Of a DNA stretch of 64,000 bases, positions 22,490 to 36,800 are shown one piece after another (within the stretch, counting starts at the first letter, position 1; the number at the start of each line of letters is the position of its first letter). Made by a program: the position numbers and the translations under genes. The DNA lies in the NCBI GenBank assembly GCA_963970005.1, contig CAXAMN010015224.1:178423-242422 (forward strand). The letters are read 5' to 3'. This DNA comes from Durusdinium trenchii. Its lineage: Eukaryota; Sar; Dinophyceae; Suessiales; Symbiodiniaceae. The notes under the pieces are model-generated. The model ran no database searches. It was given only the letters and a program-made list of their open reading frames with translations, and was not told where the DNA came from.

Positions 22490-25400
22490 GAAACGAGATA
22501 GGTTAGAGAGAAGAATGAAAGAAACGAGATTGAACAGCAAAGACAATCAAGAAAACAAAAGAGAGAAGGGAGAAGGGAGAAGGGAAAATATCCCGTACTG
22601 ACCCTGGATTTTAGTATATAGTATATCCGCTCACTCCATACCATGTGATGACCACAGCAACCTGCAAAAAGCCATGAAGCTCCGGGGTGTTCCATATGGC
22701 TGTGGGTCATGGCACCAGGATTACCTTGGTTGACCTACCGACGGGAGGTCGTTCGCTACATGGTGGACTGGTCGGGCTGCAGGTGGATCACGACCCATAC
22801 CCATTTTGTTTGACATGAGAAAACCCTGTCAAACTCCATAGATTTGCGTGAGGACCGGAAGCGTCCCGTCTGGACCCTTGCACCCTTGCGCCTTGAAAAG
22901 TACGTTCGATACCGGTGATGGCGGCTGAAGCGCCAAAACTGGGTTTCAATTCCCAATGGATGGGCAGTCAGAGAGGCAACCAGATTTGGCATTGGACTCC
23001 GACTGCAGCATGATATTTGAACATGCTTGAACCCCAAAAGACGTGGGCGTTCACGATGCGACACCTCTTGCCGAGGCATGGAGAGATACTTGGGGAGGAA
23101 CAAGGGCACAGTGTCTTCACGGCTGCACGGTGACTCATCCAAGAGGAACAGCTCAGGGAATCCGCTCGAACCCCTCACATGGACCGGTCTTCGCCAGGTG
23201 GAACATTTTCAACCACCTCTGTGAGGCGCAATAACGTGAGCCCGTCCCACTTTGCGTGCTGGCATCCTTGGCTTCTGTCAATTGCTGGAGTATGATGGAG
23301 TATGGAAATTGCATGGAACACAAGAAGCAACTTAAGTATGGGGTGACACTGCCCAATCACAGAATCACTCATGGATGGCCTTTGCTTTTGCAACGACCTG
23401 TTGGATTCCGCAGCGGAATCCCTAGCGGGTATCCGAACCACTCATCGCATCGTTTTGTTTGGTTTCGGTTTGGACTTGCCTTAGAACCACACTAGACAAA
23501 ATCAGACGAACCTGCTTTTTTGGGATGTGAGCGGTAAAAAAGTGGATCACGTCAAGGACTCCGAGTGTTTTTGTAGGACTATCAAAGACGATCAAGGACT
23601 CGGTCTTCAGGTGGGGTCAAACATCAAGCCAGAATCCATCTCTTCTCGAGCCAACAAACCATAGGAGCTCGAATGAGCATCATGGTGGCCTGCAGAAGGG
23701 CAGGGCAGGGCGGCAGGACCCAACAAGTTTGCCGTGAGTTGTCGCACCTGTGGGCCGTGGGATGGGTACTACTCTCTGGGTAGAGGGTTTCAATTCCTTT
23801 TCACGTTCAACCTCTACTTGGGATGATTGATCCCACCCACTTGGAATGAGTTGAAACCACCAATCAGTGATGGGTTGACAATGCTACCGGTGCAGAGGAT
23901 GTCATCACGCCATGGCAATCAGCCATGCCAATCCTCAGACATCAGAGCAAAGCTCGAACGGACGGCGCGCGTCCGAAGAAAAGCAAGGGTTGGCTTGGCA
24001 TTTGTCGTTCTGCCTCACCTACAGTAGGGCAGTAGGGCCTGAACCAACGTGAATTGATGCTTGCTGACTGTTTGCTGATATGAGAAGTCTTTCGGATGCC
24101 CCTTTATCACTTTCTTATTCGGTCACCAGCAGTTTTGCGACATGAGATTAGGTTGGCATGCCAATACCCCATCACTGGCTTTTGGTGGCTCAAAGCCACG
24201 CTGGAACTCTTGTATCGCGGAGCCCTGCGCGGGAACGCCCAATGTGCCCGAAGGGCTGACTCAGCGAGGCAACCGAGTGCAAGCTGCAACCAAAAGTTGT
24301 TAAAACCCCATCAGCTGACAGTTGATTTGGTTGGACCTACGAATGATTCGCAGATGGAGCAGAACAAAAGACATATATTTAGAGTGCTCGAAGCAGAACA
24401 CCACACAGCACACATGCTTGGCAACGAGGAAGACACTTATGGAATAAAAGGCATATCCAACGCTTGTGCATCGAAAGAACAATTCTTCTTGGCAAGTGGA
24501 ACATGTTGCCCATCCATTCATGTTGCAAGTACTAAGCTATATAACTGGCTCCTCTGAACCGGCACTCAGAGCACTCAGCCCATTTTCTGTAAAACTCTAA
24601 GCTCTTAAGACCCGCTGGCCATGGCCTCCTGGCGCTTGTCCTTCGATGTCCTTAGGCGACCCGAGCCGTGCAGCACCAAGCGGCTTTCCCGCTTTCCCTT
24701 CGGTGGGTTTAGAAGCAAGAGGTCTGGTGCCAAGCTGAGACCTTTCTTTCAACAAAGGGGTTTGAGAGATGACATAGACCATCTAAGACCATCTAAGATG
24801 TCCTAGACAGATGGGGTCCATATCAATCACCGAACTGGGGGTAACTTGTGCCATCGATCCTCTGAAACCACTGTATTCTGAAAAGGACATCTGAATAGAT
24901 CTGACATGACTGGTCAGACTTGGTTGACATATAGTCAGACTTGGTCATGAGTCCGAGGTCGTGTGAAGTTGGGGTGGGGCCTCGGCAGTGGAATTCCATT
25001 AGAGAAAGAGCAAGTAGATTCACTAATTTTGATCCCACCAAGCAAAAAGATCACACGTAGATACGAAATCATGCGTACGAAAACCTATCAAATGCCATTG
25101 ATTTGTGGGCTTTTACCCGCAGAGGCTGCACCTCACAGGCCTCACAGGTGCATTCATCTTGAACTGCATGGAAGACCCGGCTGACTGTCCAAGAAGTTTC
25201 AGGATCTGAGCCCATGCCAGCGACTGCAGCTGGATGGACGAACGGCAAACACACACATACCCCTTCCATACTGCTGAACAATCTGAACAATGGGTTGTAA
25301 CATGTTGTAACTACCGTACCACACCGTACCACTGAAGAAGTGACTTGACATACACTCCACTGGCAAAGGGATAGACGATGATTGACGATGATTCCAGACC

Positions 25401-27209
25401 TTGGGACATTGGGAAACAAGGTATATTGAGAGTGCATTTTGCTTTTCACCTCACATTACACTTTGCCACCTGATGCCGCCTGGTTTTCATCTCCACTAGA
25501 CCTGCCGTGGCCCAAATCCGGTGAGGCCCTTGGCCGTCGCAGCCTTCTCGCTTGGCACGAGCAGTGCACTACAAGCACGGATCGTGTGTCGGGAGAACGA
25601 AGGCGGTGGGGCTTCGTGATTGGATGAACACAACATGTGTACCAGAGAGATGTTGCCATATATGTCATCAACGCCATCAAAAGCACCTTTCAATTGAATG
25701 CTTCAAGAACATAACAACTGCTTGAAAGTGGATCAATGCATTCTCCTAAATTGTTTTGTATAGTTTGATCAAACGTGTTTTTGACATTTAACACATATCA
25801 GTTGTATAATATAAGTTATATGTTAAATTGTTTTGACACATCATTAAACCGTTTGATGCGTTGTCAACTTGTATGACTTAGAGTGTGTTTCGAACAATTT
25901 TTGAACCTTGTTAAGTGGTTTCTATACTTTGAGCACTGAACAAATTAGAACTTGTTTGAATGTCAATAATGCGTTTCTAAAGTTACTTTCAATCTCTTGA
26001 GTTGTTTCTAAACAGGCCTCAGTTGTTTGTGAAAGGCCTCACAAACTCGCTGAAGAGTCGAGCCCATTCACACGCGGCGCCCAAATGCACTTTTGCGTGT
26101 CCCGAAGAAACTCGTTCGCACCGATACACCGGGTATCGACTGGCGTATCGTCGTAGTGGCGCAATGGTGTCACACCCAAGCATGCTCCCCTTTCATCATT
26201 GCACATATTGCACGGTATAGAAGGGAACTTTTGAGAACAGATGTTGTGTTGAAACATGTTGAAACTGTTCATCAGACCAACAAAACAAAACAGTGCCCTC
26301 ACTTTCACACCCTCCGCTTCTCTGCCGCGCCGGCACAGGCGGCGGTTCCGCGAGCTCCTCTCGCTCCTCGCGGCGGTTCCGCGTCGCCCTTGGCGGCGGC
26401 CGAGGCGGCGGAGGGGTGACCGAGCTGAGGAGAAAACATCGAGAAAAGCATACAAAAACACAAAGACGGAGCTGTCTAAAGAGTGTTTGGTATTCTTTTT
26501 TCAGACACCCGCTCTTTGTGATCTTGGGCGATTTACTATACTCAATTCTCTGAAGAGCGGTCAAGACGAAGCAGGACTTGACAAATCTTAACAGTGAGGA
26601 AAGGTAGATCAACATAGCACTGAGTTATAGGGGTCTATCAAGCCAGCCAAAATAAGGTGTATAATGCAAACTTCCAGATCAACAATTTGTGTTTTTGATT
26701 TTAAGGTGTGATCCTATTGCTGCTCGTACAGGACACTCCGACCATCCAAGTGCATGATGATCGGGAAGACCATTCTACACACACACACATGGGGTTGTCC
26801 ATGTCCATAAGATGTCTTCGTGAAAAGTGTTAATCCAAATCGACGGGATTGGTGAAGATCCTCCCAGTCCAGAGTGACTGAGTGAGGGACAAGAACTTGG
26901 GATTTTTCACCAATGCGCCAGCTCAACGAGGTGTTTTGACAGGGTCCCCGTGTGGTGTGGTTTCCCTTGGAGAGAGCAGACATGACAATCTTGGTGGAAA
27001 AACACCAGCTCTCCGTCGTAGACAGCGTGAAGACTCTAACCAAACACCAAAGACTACGGCTGAGAGGCTGCGAGAGTGTGCTTCGCAGACGCCCCGAGGA
27101 CTCTTCCTGGATACACCCCCTGCCCCCTGTGGTCAAAGGGCGTGTTCAGCTGGAGCTGCCGGGCAGATCACCTCCCCCGATTCGTGCGATGTGAGGCCTT
27201 TGGTGCGAG

Positions 27210-30200
27210 GAGAAGCGAAAGGTGGCCATTGGAATTGACTTGGGCACCACCTTCTCGTGTGTGGGCATTTGGAAGGCGGGGAGGCGGTTCGTATCGGTTC
27301 ATGGTGTAGATGTCAAAGAGAAGTGGTAGAATGTAGTGAATGGTTGAAGATGTGGCAGGCTATTGTAAGGCAAACCATTTAAAGAAGAGATGGGACTGGC
27401 TCATGGACTGGCTCATGGACTCCTTTGCGGGTCGGATCTCGGCTGGTACCGTCCGGTCGGAACGAACCGAAGCATGGAGACTTTCGCGACAGGGACAGTT
27501 CCCAGCTCGCCACGGGCCCGATGCATGCGTTGAATTGGTTGATGCCCTTTGTTTCGTTCGTAGCGAACCTTGTTCCTAGTAGTAAGGCCAGGAGCTACTA
27601 GTGGCATCCTTGCTCCTATTGGATCTATTAGCGATGCCCTTTGCTCCTAGTAGCTTCTTGTTACTAGTGAAGTCGGGCGAAGTTGGGCGAAGTTGAAGCG
27701 GGCCTCACCGTGATGACCGTGCAGAGCCAGGATGATGGCGTTCAAATCATTGAGAATGCCGAGGGCAAGCGGACCACGCCCTCCTTCGTGGCCTTCACCG
27801 AGGCTGGGGAGTCTTTTTTGGAATGTCATGGGGAGAATGCGACGCTTGGGCCCCAGGGTGATGAGATTTGTATAGATTTGTCATGTTTTCTCTTGCTATA
27901 TTGTAAAATTCTGCTTTTAAATGTCCGTTTTTCGTCTTCATGCGGACCCACTACGCACCGCGCGCTGATTTACAGGACGCGATGCAGGCACACTCCCCGA
28001 ATTTCCGAAATAATGATGGAAGTGGACAACATGCCCCCTTGAAAGACCATGTTACTCCACAAACCAGGTGATTTTTCCACCTTCATGTTACATAGCCTCC
28101 CTGCAACAATCATAGAAGTGGAAGACTATACATGACTATGACTATACCCCTGTTTGGTATGAGGATTTCATGGTCTTTCCAGCTGTTCCATGATGTTCCA
28201 TGGCATTATCAATAATCCATGTATTATGTATACTTGTACTCATTCATTGGATCAGAGAGAGAGAGAGAGATGGCCGCTATGCATCCATATAACTCGTCCA
28301 TATAACTGGGTTTCTGGGCCCTTCGGCTTCACCACCAGGCGGAACGCCTCACCGGTGATGCGGCGAAAAGCCAAGCGGCGCGGAATCCGCAGAACACGCG
28401 CGGGTGCCTGGTGAAGATCTGGGGGTTAAAAGCATCCAAATGCCCGGGGGGTGGAGGTTGGCAGGTGATTCTCTTTCACCCTCCAGGACAATGGCTGAAA
28501 GAGGACATCGGGCTGGTGAAAGTGGTGAAAGCCTCGACAGCCTGGGTGTCTCTGTTTTGAGGTGCGCGTGACAGCACCGCGGACTGGTTGGCCAGACTTG
28601 ATAAGACAAGGGAGGCTCATATAATATGGCTAAATCCATTGTATTGAGATATAGAATCCCACCTCTAGTGGTAACCTGCTGTAAGTGCTGTGGCACCAAT
28701 TTGAAGGGTTCGTGGTTTTTCTACAATCTGGTCCTGCCAGCGCAGCAGCTCAAAGATGGAGGCCTGATCATCTCAATACTCAAGCTGTCCACATATAAGA
28801 AGAACATATCCCACTCGATCCCACTCATTTCTTTGTAGAATGGACCATGTTGGCGTTTCCACCAGGATCGGACACCTGGTGCTCTCGATCCATCCGAAGT
28901 GCTCTCGCGTCGGTCCTGGTGCTCTCGAAGTGATCCAATTCCAAAGCAAGTTCTTTGTGACTCTCCTTCAAGGTGATTCAGGTTGTCCGGCAAAAACCAC
29001 AGATCGCTCGGATTCTTCATATTTAAACCATCGCTAACCTAAGGATCGGTGTCCTCCCCTTGGTTCGGGACCGATCTCCCATCCTCTCAGGGTCTACGAT
29101 GCCAAGAGGCGCCGATCTCCGATCCGAAGAGCCGTTGGTAGGCCCGATCATCCACTATCATCCATTGGGCCCTGGTACTGGGAGATGGATGGATATGAAT
29201 ATACCGACATAGAACAGACCTATATTAATGATTATGAGGGTCGTTTTTTTGTAAGTCCCGTGAGTTATCTCACAGGTTCCCGCCTGGGTTTCCTTAAGCT
29301 GTGCACGGTGTGACAGCATCAACCCTTTGGCAAGCTATTTGTGCAAGAAACCAGGTGGCAAAAAGGATTGGTATAAACATGGACACGGAAACTATTGAAT
29401 CAATTCCAAACTGGTAGGTCTAGATCCATGATTTTCAAGGGCTTGAAAGAGCCCCACAGTCACGGTATCTGACCAACTTGATCCTTCTCATGTAAATGAC
29501 TGGACGCTAGGCCAGTCAGTCATGTCCTGCTTTTTTACCGGGTCCGTTGTTCTGCGGTCGCAGGCTGATCGGCCGCAAGTTCCAGGACGCCCCGGTGCAA
29601 GCGGACATGAAACATTGGCCTTTTAAGGCCATCGTTGGCATCATGGTCGGCGTCATTGATCGTTGGCATCATCGGCTTGGGGTGCTGTTGGTGCCTAATA
29701 TTTAGCCGCGGGGAGATGCGGTTGCGCTTGTGGTCGTTTCACACGGATTTACTTGCAAGCTTGACTCACCCCAAATGCAGCCCAGACCTTGTCGAGTGGG
29801 GGTGCGTGGCATAAGTGGCATAAAATGATGGAACCAGAATGCACCAAACAGTTCATGTGAAGCTTGGGCTGGGTGGCCTAGAAGGGCTTTCACGTCAGAT
29901 GTAATCTACTTGATGGTGATCTCTTTAAGGATTGACCCCTCAGGATGCTATAGGAGCACTCATGGAGCACTCCGCTTCGCTGGCAGGTCGTCCGAGGAAA
30001 AGATGACAAACCACTCATCGAGGCGAGTCCGGCCGTGCCCAAGGTGTTGCAAAAGGAGAGGCCAGGAAGCCATGCAAAAGGACACCAACATCCTTCCGTT
30101 GTGGCCACACGGCATCCTTCCTTATGGCATCCTTCCCCTTCGGCTGCTGAGACCGTATAGACTTATGTAGACTACATAGTGAGTGCCTTTTGCCGAGCGT

Positions 30201-33200
30201 CTTTTTCCTAGACACCGAAGGTCTATCAGCGGGGAATGTAGCCATGCACTACAGTTTTTCAGTTGTATGATGCCACACACGACCTCAGACTTTCCCCGAG
30301 CCCGGATGCTGTGATCCCCAGTGATCCTTGAACCGCTTGTTTCCAGGCTTTTGCAGTCAGAGTTTATCATGCAAAGCTTCCATCACACGGCCACCAACCA
30401 GTTTTTGTTGCCCTTTTCCTATAGGCACAGAAAGGTCCGGGCCTCCCCCTGACAGTTCCGCGCCTTCGCGTTTCAACAGGTGACGTATCAGGGGAAGCGA
30501 AAACAGTTTCATCCTGAAGAGATCTCAGTTCGGATGCCCAACGCCGTTTCTTCGCCGGGCGTGGCGCGCCTCCGGGCCACGTGGTGTTTTGGGGTGAAAA
30601 AGGCGTTTCTTTTTTGGGCAGGACGCTGGACTGGACGGAGAAAGAAGCAACTCACAAACACAGGACTGGAAGAGGAGGACTTCAAAGATGTAGAAGATGG
30701 CAGAAGTTTGAGGTGGAATCCCGAGGAAATGGTCGTCTTATTTTATTTACTGTACATTGTTCCAGAAAGATCCTGAGTGGAGCCCCAGGACAGTGTGGAG
30801 CCCAGTGGACTTGACTTCGATGTCCCAAGCGCAATGTCGTGTGCATCAGCGTGGAGATCCAGATCCTCACTGTCTTTGTTCATAGGTAGGAGGATTCCGT
30901 TGATTTGTCATGAGTCATGAGTATAGGTCGAAAGCCAACCCATTGGCAGAGCAGCTAACCAGTTCATACCGTTAGTAGAGTAGGCAACCATTCTTTTCCA
31001 AGCGCAATAGTTTGATGGAACTGGCCCTGCACAAGTAGTTTCATCTTGCATCATCTTGCCAATTGGTTGATTTGACGCGGAGTTCTTTTTTCTCAGTGAT
31101 GTGGGCGAGAGACAAATGCTCGAGGCCTTCGTTCTTCAAAAGATGAAGGAGACGGCTGAGGTGCAGCCTGAAAAAGCCTTGGGGACGGTGCTGGGAGGGC
31201 ATGGCATTGGTGGACCGCCATAGAAGTGCATTCGTCTTGCTTCGGCTCACCGGGTTGACCCGGACTCGACCTACTATTCGGGTCCGGTCCCCGGCGGTTC
31301 GCGCGGGTCGAAGTGGAGGCCCATTTGGGGCACCCCATCACCGACGCGGTGATCACCGTGCCGGCATACTTCAACGACTCGCAAAGGTGCGGGACGGGAT
31401 GGCAGGTATGGGAAGAGGACCATGGAGAGAGGCTCATAGAGGTGGAAATCAGCTGGGTGAGTTACGTAGTCCTGCCCTTGACGTTCCTTTAGCGACGGAC
31501 AGGCTAGCCGGGAAGCAAGGGCGGTCTTGTGGGTAGACCAGTGGTGCCAAGACTTCTGTGTTCAAACCCGAAGCGAGTCAAACATCGGCACCCGTATCCT
31601 CCAAAAAGTATCCACTTCTTTTGCTTTTGTGGGTGAGGCTCTGGATCTGAGATTCACGAAACGCAGAAAAAAAAAGGGGCGACGTGTGGCAACGCAATAT
31701 CATTTGTTGGTCCATAGAGTCTGCGATTTGGGACACAGGAGGCTTGACTGTCATGTTTGAGATGCGCCACACCAGCGAGTTGCAGCAGCTGTTAGAAGCT
31801 GTCATTTTGGGAGCAAAGTTTATTGAATTTGGTGTACGCATACTGAGTGTTACTGTTACATGCAGCTTATAACCGTGCTCGTACCTAGAATTTTCTAAAA
31901 GTCCATGAAATCAGCCTGTCCAGTCCATTTCCTGGCCACACCTCTTTCGCGCTTTGCTGCCGCGATGCACGAGCGGTCGATGCCGAGGCAGGCAACGAAA
32001 GATGCTGGTGCCATTTGTGGTCTCAACGTGCTCAGGCGTGAAGACCGATTGGATTCGATCAAACATGCAATGTCTTGTAAGGGATTCATATAGCCGTATA
32101 AGAGGTATAAGAGGTGATAGAAAACATATTCAATTCAGACTCTTGATCTCCTTCTAGTGGGCTACTTCATACATCTTCATACCAACCCCCCCAAAGGTCA
32201 ATCTACACCCTAGACACTGAATGGCTCCAGTACATCAGCCCTGTGCACCATGTTCCTGGTTTTGTGGATCTTTCACTTTCCCTTGTTTTCTTTAAAACTT
32301 GTGGTGACTCACCATTGCTGTATATAAACGTGTGACGGAAATCACATGGAGACTTTTCCCCTTCTTGGGAAGACGATGTGTTCTTCGTTCTTTTTCCGCG
32401 GCCGATCAGCAAATCCAGGATCATCAACGAGCCCACGGCCGCTGCACTGGCCTACGGCCCGGGGTGATAACGGGATTCGGCTCGGACAGCGAGAGCAATG
32501 TGCGCCATGTGTTCGCGCTTAAGCAAAGATGGGCATTTCCTGTTGCACAGATGGGGTGCCACAACTAACTGGTAGTGACTGCGCAGACCCAATCCTGATC
32601 TTGGAGGGAACAGATGTAAGACGGGAATCTGGTTGCACCAATGGTCACCAATACTTTTGAACAGTACAATCCCTTTCAGGAGTAGCACACTGCTGAAGAA
32701 ACCATAAACGGCCATGAAAGATCCCCAAATATGTTGAACAACCAGTCGAGTTGGCCAAATTTGTGAGTGGGGGACTTCATATGCTAAGCTGAAAAAGAAC
32801 GAGACGAGGCCAGGGTGAGCCTGGCCGCTTGGTCGGTGGGTTGTCGGGTGGTCGGCTGCTGTGTCTTCCCGGCCGTCCAGGCTTGGATTCGAAAGTCCGG
32901 GGAGCGCAGCATGCAGGGCGGCCTGGAGAGAAGTAACGGTCAATGGCCCACCACTTCCACGAGCGATGGCCTCCAAGCTATGATCGAACATATGCATGGA
33001 ATGAAAGGTTCCAAATGTTCATTTGCGGATTCCGCGCTCCTATGAATCAAAGATCTGGAAAGAGAAGTTATCAGAAGAGGTTGGAAGTTTGAATGGTGTA
33101 TGAAGATTTATCCGACTGGTGTGACTGCACAAGAACATCAGGTTACCCAAGAACGGTAAAAGAAGTGGCCGCCATTGCAATTTGATGCAATTTGGACATT

Positions 33201-33819
33201 CAACTTGGGTCGTCACATCGAGGGGGTCATTGAACAACTTTGTGAACAGACTCACAGGCCTGTAGCGACCTTGCTACTGCCTGCTACGTGCTCACAGAGA
33301 TCAATTTCTACATTGCAATGAGGTTTCTCCCGGACACCCTGCCAGTAGATTCCACATCGAGATGGCCAGATGAAGTGCGGGTACTTATTGGTTGGCTGCA
33401 GGAGGTGCATCACCAGATTCGTTGACATCCAAGGGAGTGAACCACCACCGATTACCACTGGGCACCCTAACTTTTCATCCACCACTGGACCACCGATTGT
33501 CACGATGTCCTTTACATGATTCGTTGTTTGGGCAATACTTCCTGAAGTCTGGGAATCGTTGAAACCTTCGATCTGCCGAATTCTTTCTTGATGAATCAGA
33601 ATGCTGAATTCCACGGCTGAAAGAAGAAACGGAAGACGCAACATTGGGCCTCTCCCATTTTGGAGCGTGCTTGGCTTGATTCTCCCACCGGGCCGGGTCC
33701 CTAAGCCTTCGCGCCTCTCTTCCATCGCCATGCCGTTCCATGCGCTGACATCCGGCCGCGAGGTGCTGGTGTACGACATGGGCGGTGGAACCTTTGATGT
33801 GTCGCTCCTGGAAATCGAG
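27210..33819 (+). CDS. Hsp70 exons 1-13 (first part of ATPase domain)
   Basis: Exons: 27210-27275, 27731-27802, 28339-28397, 29091-29108, 29564-29627, 29987-30022, 30480-30527, 31125-31160, 31319-31386, 31988-32035, 32419-32456, 32881-32894, 33763-33819. Together they read from [19 protein letters not shown] to [19 protein letters not shown]. The 18-nt exon 4 (VYDAKR) and the 14-nt exon 12 (GLDSK after joining) are supplied by micro-exons whose phases fit on both sides. Exon 1 may instead begin at 27222, using AG at 27220-27221. In the exon frame there is an ATG-TGA at about 27189, so translation must start in an earlier, undetected exon. Confidence 0.92.
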
Positions 33820-36800
33820 GACCGACCGAAGGTCAGGGGAGGAATACATCGCGCCCAGGTCAAGAAGAACCACGACGTAGGCGTCGCGTCGTTTCCATCG
33901 GGGAACCGGGGAACCCCAAGTTCTTTTCACTTCCCTAGAGATCCCTAGAGTATGCCGTGACTTCGGCGGCTGAGTGTAGGATCTAATATGGATCAACAAT
34001 TAGGTATATGCTTGACGCCAGCCGACCCCTTTATTTCCAATATGAGCTACGGTCAAGAAACATGTGAAGACCACTTTAGTAAAGAGGGGTAGGTTTGTGC
34101 ACAAAAACCCAACAAAACGACAAGGTCCAATTCAACACCAATGACGTCCATTTCGTTTCGTTGAAGAATAAGGAGTTTTGACCGTCCCTCATATCAACAT
34201 CACTGCGGGATTGATTGTGACCCTCCAATGCGGCATGGTTTCGATTGGGGTCACCTTGGAAAGTGTCTTCAAGAGTCTTCAAGTCTGAAAGAAGATGGAA
34301 CACTTGACTTGGTCCTTACCACTGGTCACTGCCACTGTCGTTGTATCGCATGACGATGCGCGTGACGATCCGCATGATGATGCATCTTCAGCCACTTGAT
34401 AGCCTCCCTAAAGCCTGCCTCCCTGGATCCTTTTGATCGCACCATGTCTCTCGGTGAGGATGGAGTCTTCGAAGTCAAAGCCACAGCAGGTGATACGCAC
34501 TTGGGTGGTGAGGCCCGGTGGATTCATGCAACTGAAGAGTGGAGAGGGACGACTTCAGAGCGCAACATGATGGGTGCGGAGTCACAATAGACAGACCTTC
34601 ACATACAATATATGATGTACTGCGACTATAACTATTCTTGACATATATATATATATACACATGCATGCATATCGACTTTTCCTGCCCTCTGCCGATCCGT
34701 CTGAAGACATCATTTTTCCCGAGGAGCTTTGATTTCTTGGACTGTCCAGTCATGCGTCTGAGGACTTTAGCAACCGCATCTTAGAGCATTGCATCAAGGC
34801 AGCGTCAGGGTTTCTTCGCGCGGACGGGACCAAGCAGTTTTGATCCACCCACCCTCCACAGATTTTGAGACACAACAGGCTGAACCACCACCATTGCCAT
34901 CATTTGTCAGCAAATAACATGATTCTCGTGGTTTTGGAACTGACTTACAGTTGCAGGTCCTTTGATTCCAGCTGTTTTTGTAGTTGGCTTTCAGATGACC
35001 GTCGTATTTGGGCCCCCCTCCAAGGGTTTGTGCACACCAGACAAGTCAGCTGAAGACACCCTTGCCTTGCCTGACATGATCCAATTTCGCTTCATCTCGC
35101 TGAAGTGGATTCGCATACAACGCCTGCCGTACGCTCCTGCGGAAGAAACATCTATTCACTGAGAATCAAGAGTGGTTTTCCAAACTGCTCGTACATTTGT
35201 AATGGACAATCGAAAGCTTGCCAAACTTTTTCATATCCAGTGTTCCCAATGATGTAATATACCTTCTTATACTGCGGGCCATGGTGATTCGTTTTTTTTG
35301 ATGTGACTTTCCGTGTACCTGATGTTAATTTTCTGAATCTATATATGCCGTGCCATTGGGGAGATGTGACTTCACACCGCCTGATGTGACTTGGCAACTA
35401 CGGTTGTGTATATTGTCATTTTTCTTCGGGGTGCACATCAGCCGGACAAAATCCAGCGATCCTTCCTTTCTATGTATATATGGGGTCTGTTTAAAACCAA
35501 CCAATGCTACACTTGATCAACGAAGCATCCCAAATTTGGATGAAACTGAAACAGCTCTTCATATGGGGAGGTTTTATTAATCAAGACTCTACCGACTCTA
35601 CCTTATATACCTGCAACCACGCAGATTCCTTACCTCCCAAGTCAGGTCCGGTCGGCCGCACATTCTTAGCACGGCCGATCCGTCCAGGAATTTGAGCGAA
35701 AGAATCGAGGGAAGGACCGGAAGTGGTGAACCTGCTCGGATCAGATCTTTAAAGTTTTATTGATCGTGAGGGGATCCCAGTTTCTGGAGGGATGTATCAT
35801 GTGTCTTGAAGTTGGGAAGCTCACCGAGACCAGTTTAGTGGAGAAGATGAACTGGAACAGCGGAAGTATGGCACAGAGTCAGCACTATATAAAACACTGT
35901 GCAGACATGTCGGGGAGGAACGCGTTGAGAGGTCAACCCCCAAAAACCCATTGGTCAGGCTGATGCGTCGATTCGGTGCAGGATGTCCGCTCGAACCACA
36001 GAGCGCTACGGCGGCTGCAGGCGGAGTGTGATGCCGTGACTGGGGCCTCTGAACGAAAGAAGTGACTGGGTCACTCACGATGTGACTGGTGTGAGGTGCG
36101 TTTTCTTGCAACCCCGTGTTGCGTCGGGACACAGGGATTGTCAGCAATGCCTGGGTGTCTGAGGACATGATTGTCAGGTGTCATCAGTATACACTTTGTA
36201 AAGTATTCATGGAAGTGGAACATAGGCCCCTTGGCTGACCATTTCTCTCTACAAACCACTTCAATGTTAATGAATCCGAGAGTAAGTGCACATGTTTGAT
36301 TGCAACCAGGAGGGGATCCTCCATCATCCCATGGATATATTCCATGGTTCGTCGGACACGGATCTCTGGAAACGAGCCATTGCAGCAATGAGTTGAAAGT
36401 ACACTCCCGAAAACTAACAATAGACCCTGACGTCCTGGCCCCCCTGGAAGAGTGTTTTCCTCTACCAACCAGCGGTTTTCAGGATCCATGTCAGTCTTCC
36501 AGGGTGTATTTGCGAGTATTTGACCTTCGGAAGGACTGTTAAAGAAAGCATCAATCCCTTGGGTGTGGCGCACGGGTCACTGCACCGGTGGATATTCATA
36601 GGAAGATTTGGAGCAAAAGCAAGATCAACGCTGCCAATACCTGTTGGCATTTGTTGACCTGATCTCCGCAGATCTTGTCAGCGATCCTTTCCAAACGAGC
36701 TGAACTCACCGTGCACCGAACGACCGGAGAGGACCGGTCTGAGGCGAAGAAGACGTTGTCCTCTTCCACTCAAGCGACGATCGAGGTGATTTGGTGAAGA

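Larger units (their letters stand above)
20514..27209. other. Spacer between the PLP enzyme and Hsp70
   Basis: About 6.7 kb with no protein block I recognise on either strand. It should hold the 3' UTR of the upstream gene and the 5' end of Hsp70, because the initiating Met of Hsp70 must lie upstream of 27210. AT-rich stretches (20640-20710, 25740-25990) and a GC-rich patch (26280-26420) are present. No poly(A) signal or promoter could be assigned. Confidence 0.6.

Noticed and set aside
27189..27209. ATG at 27189 as the start of Hsp70
   Set aside because: It is followed directly by TGA in the exon frame; a 15-nt intron would be needed to join it to exon 1.
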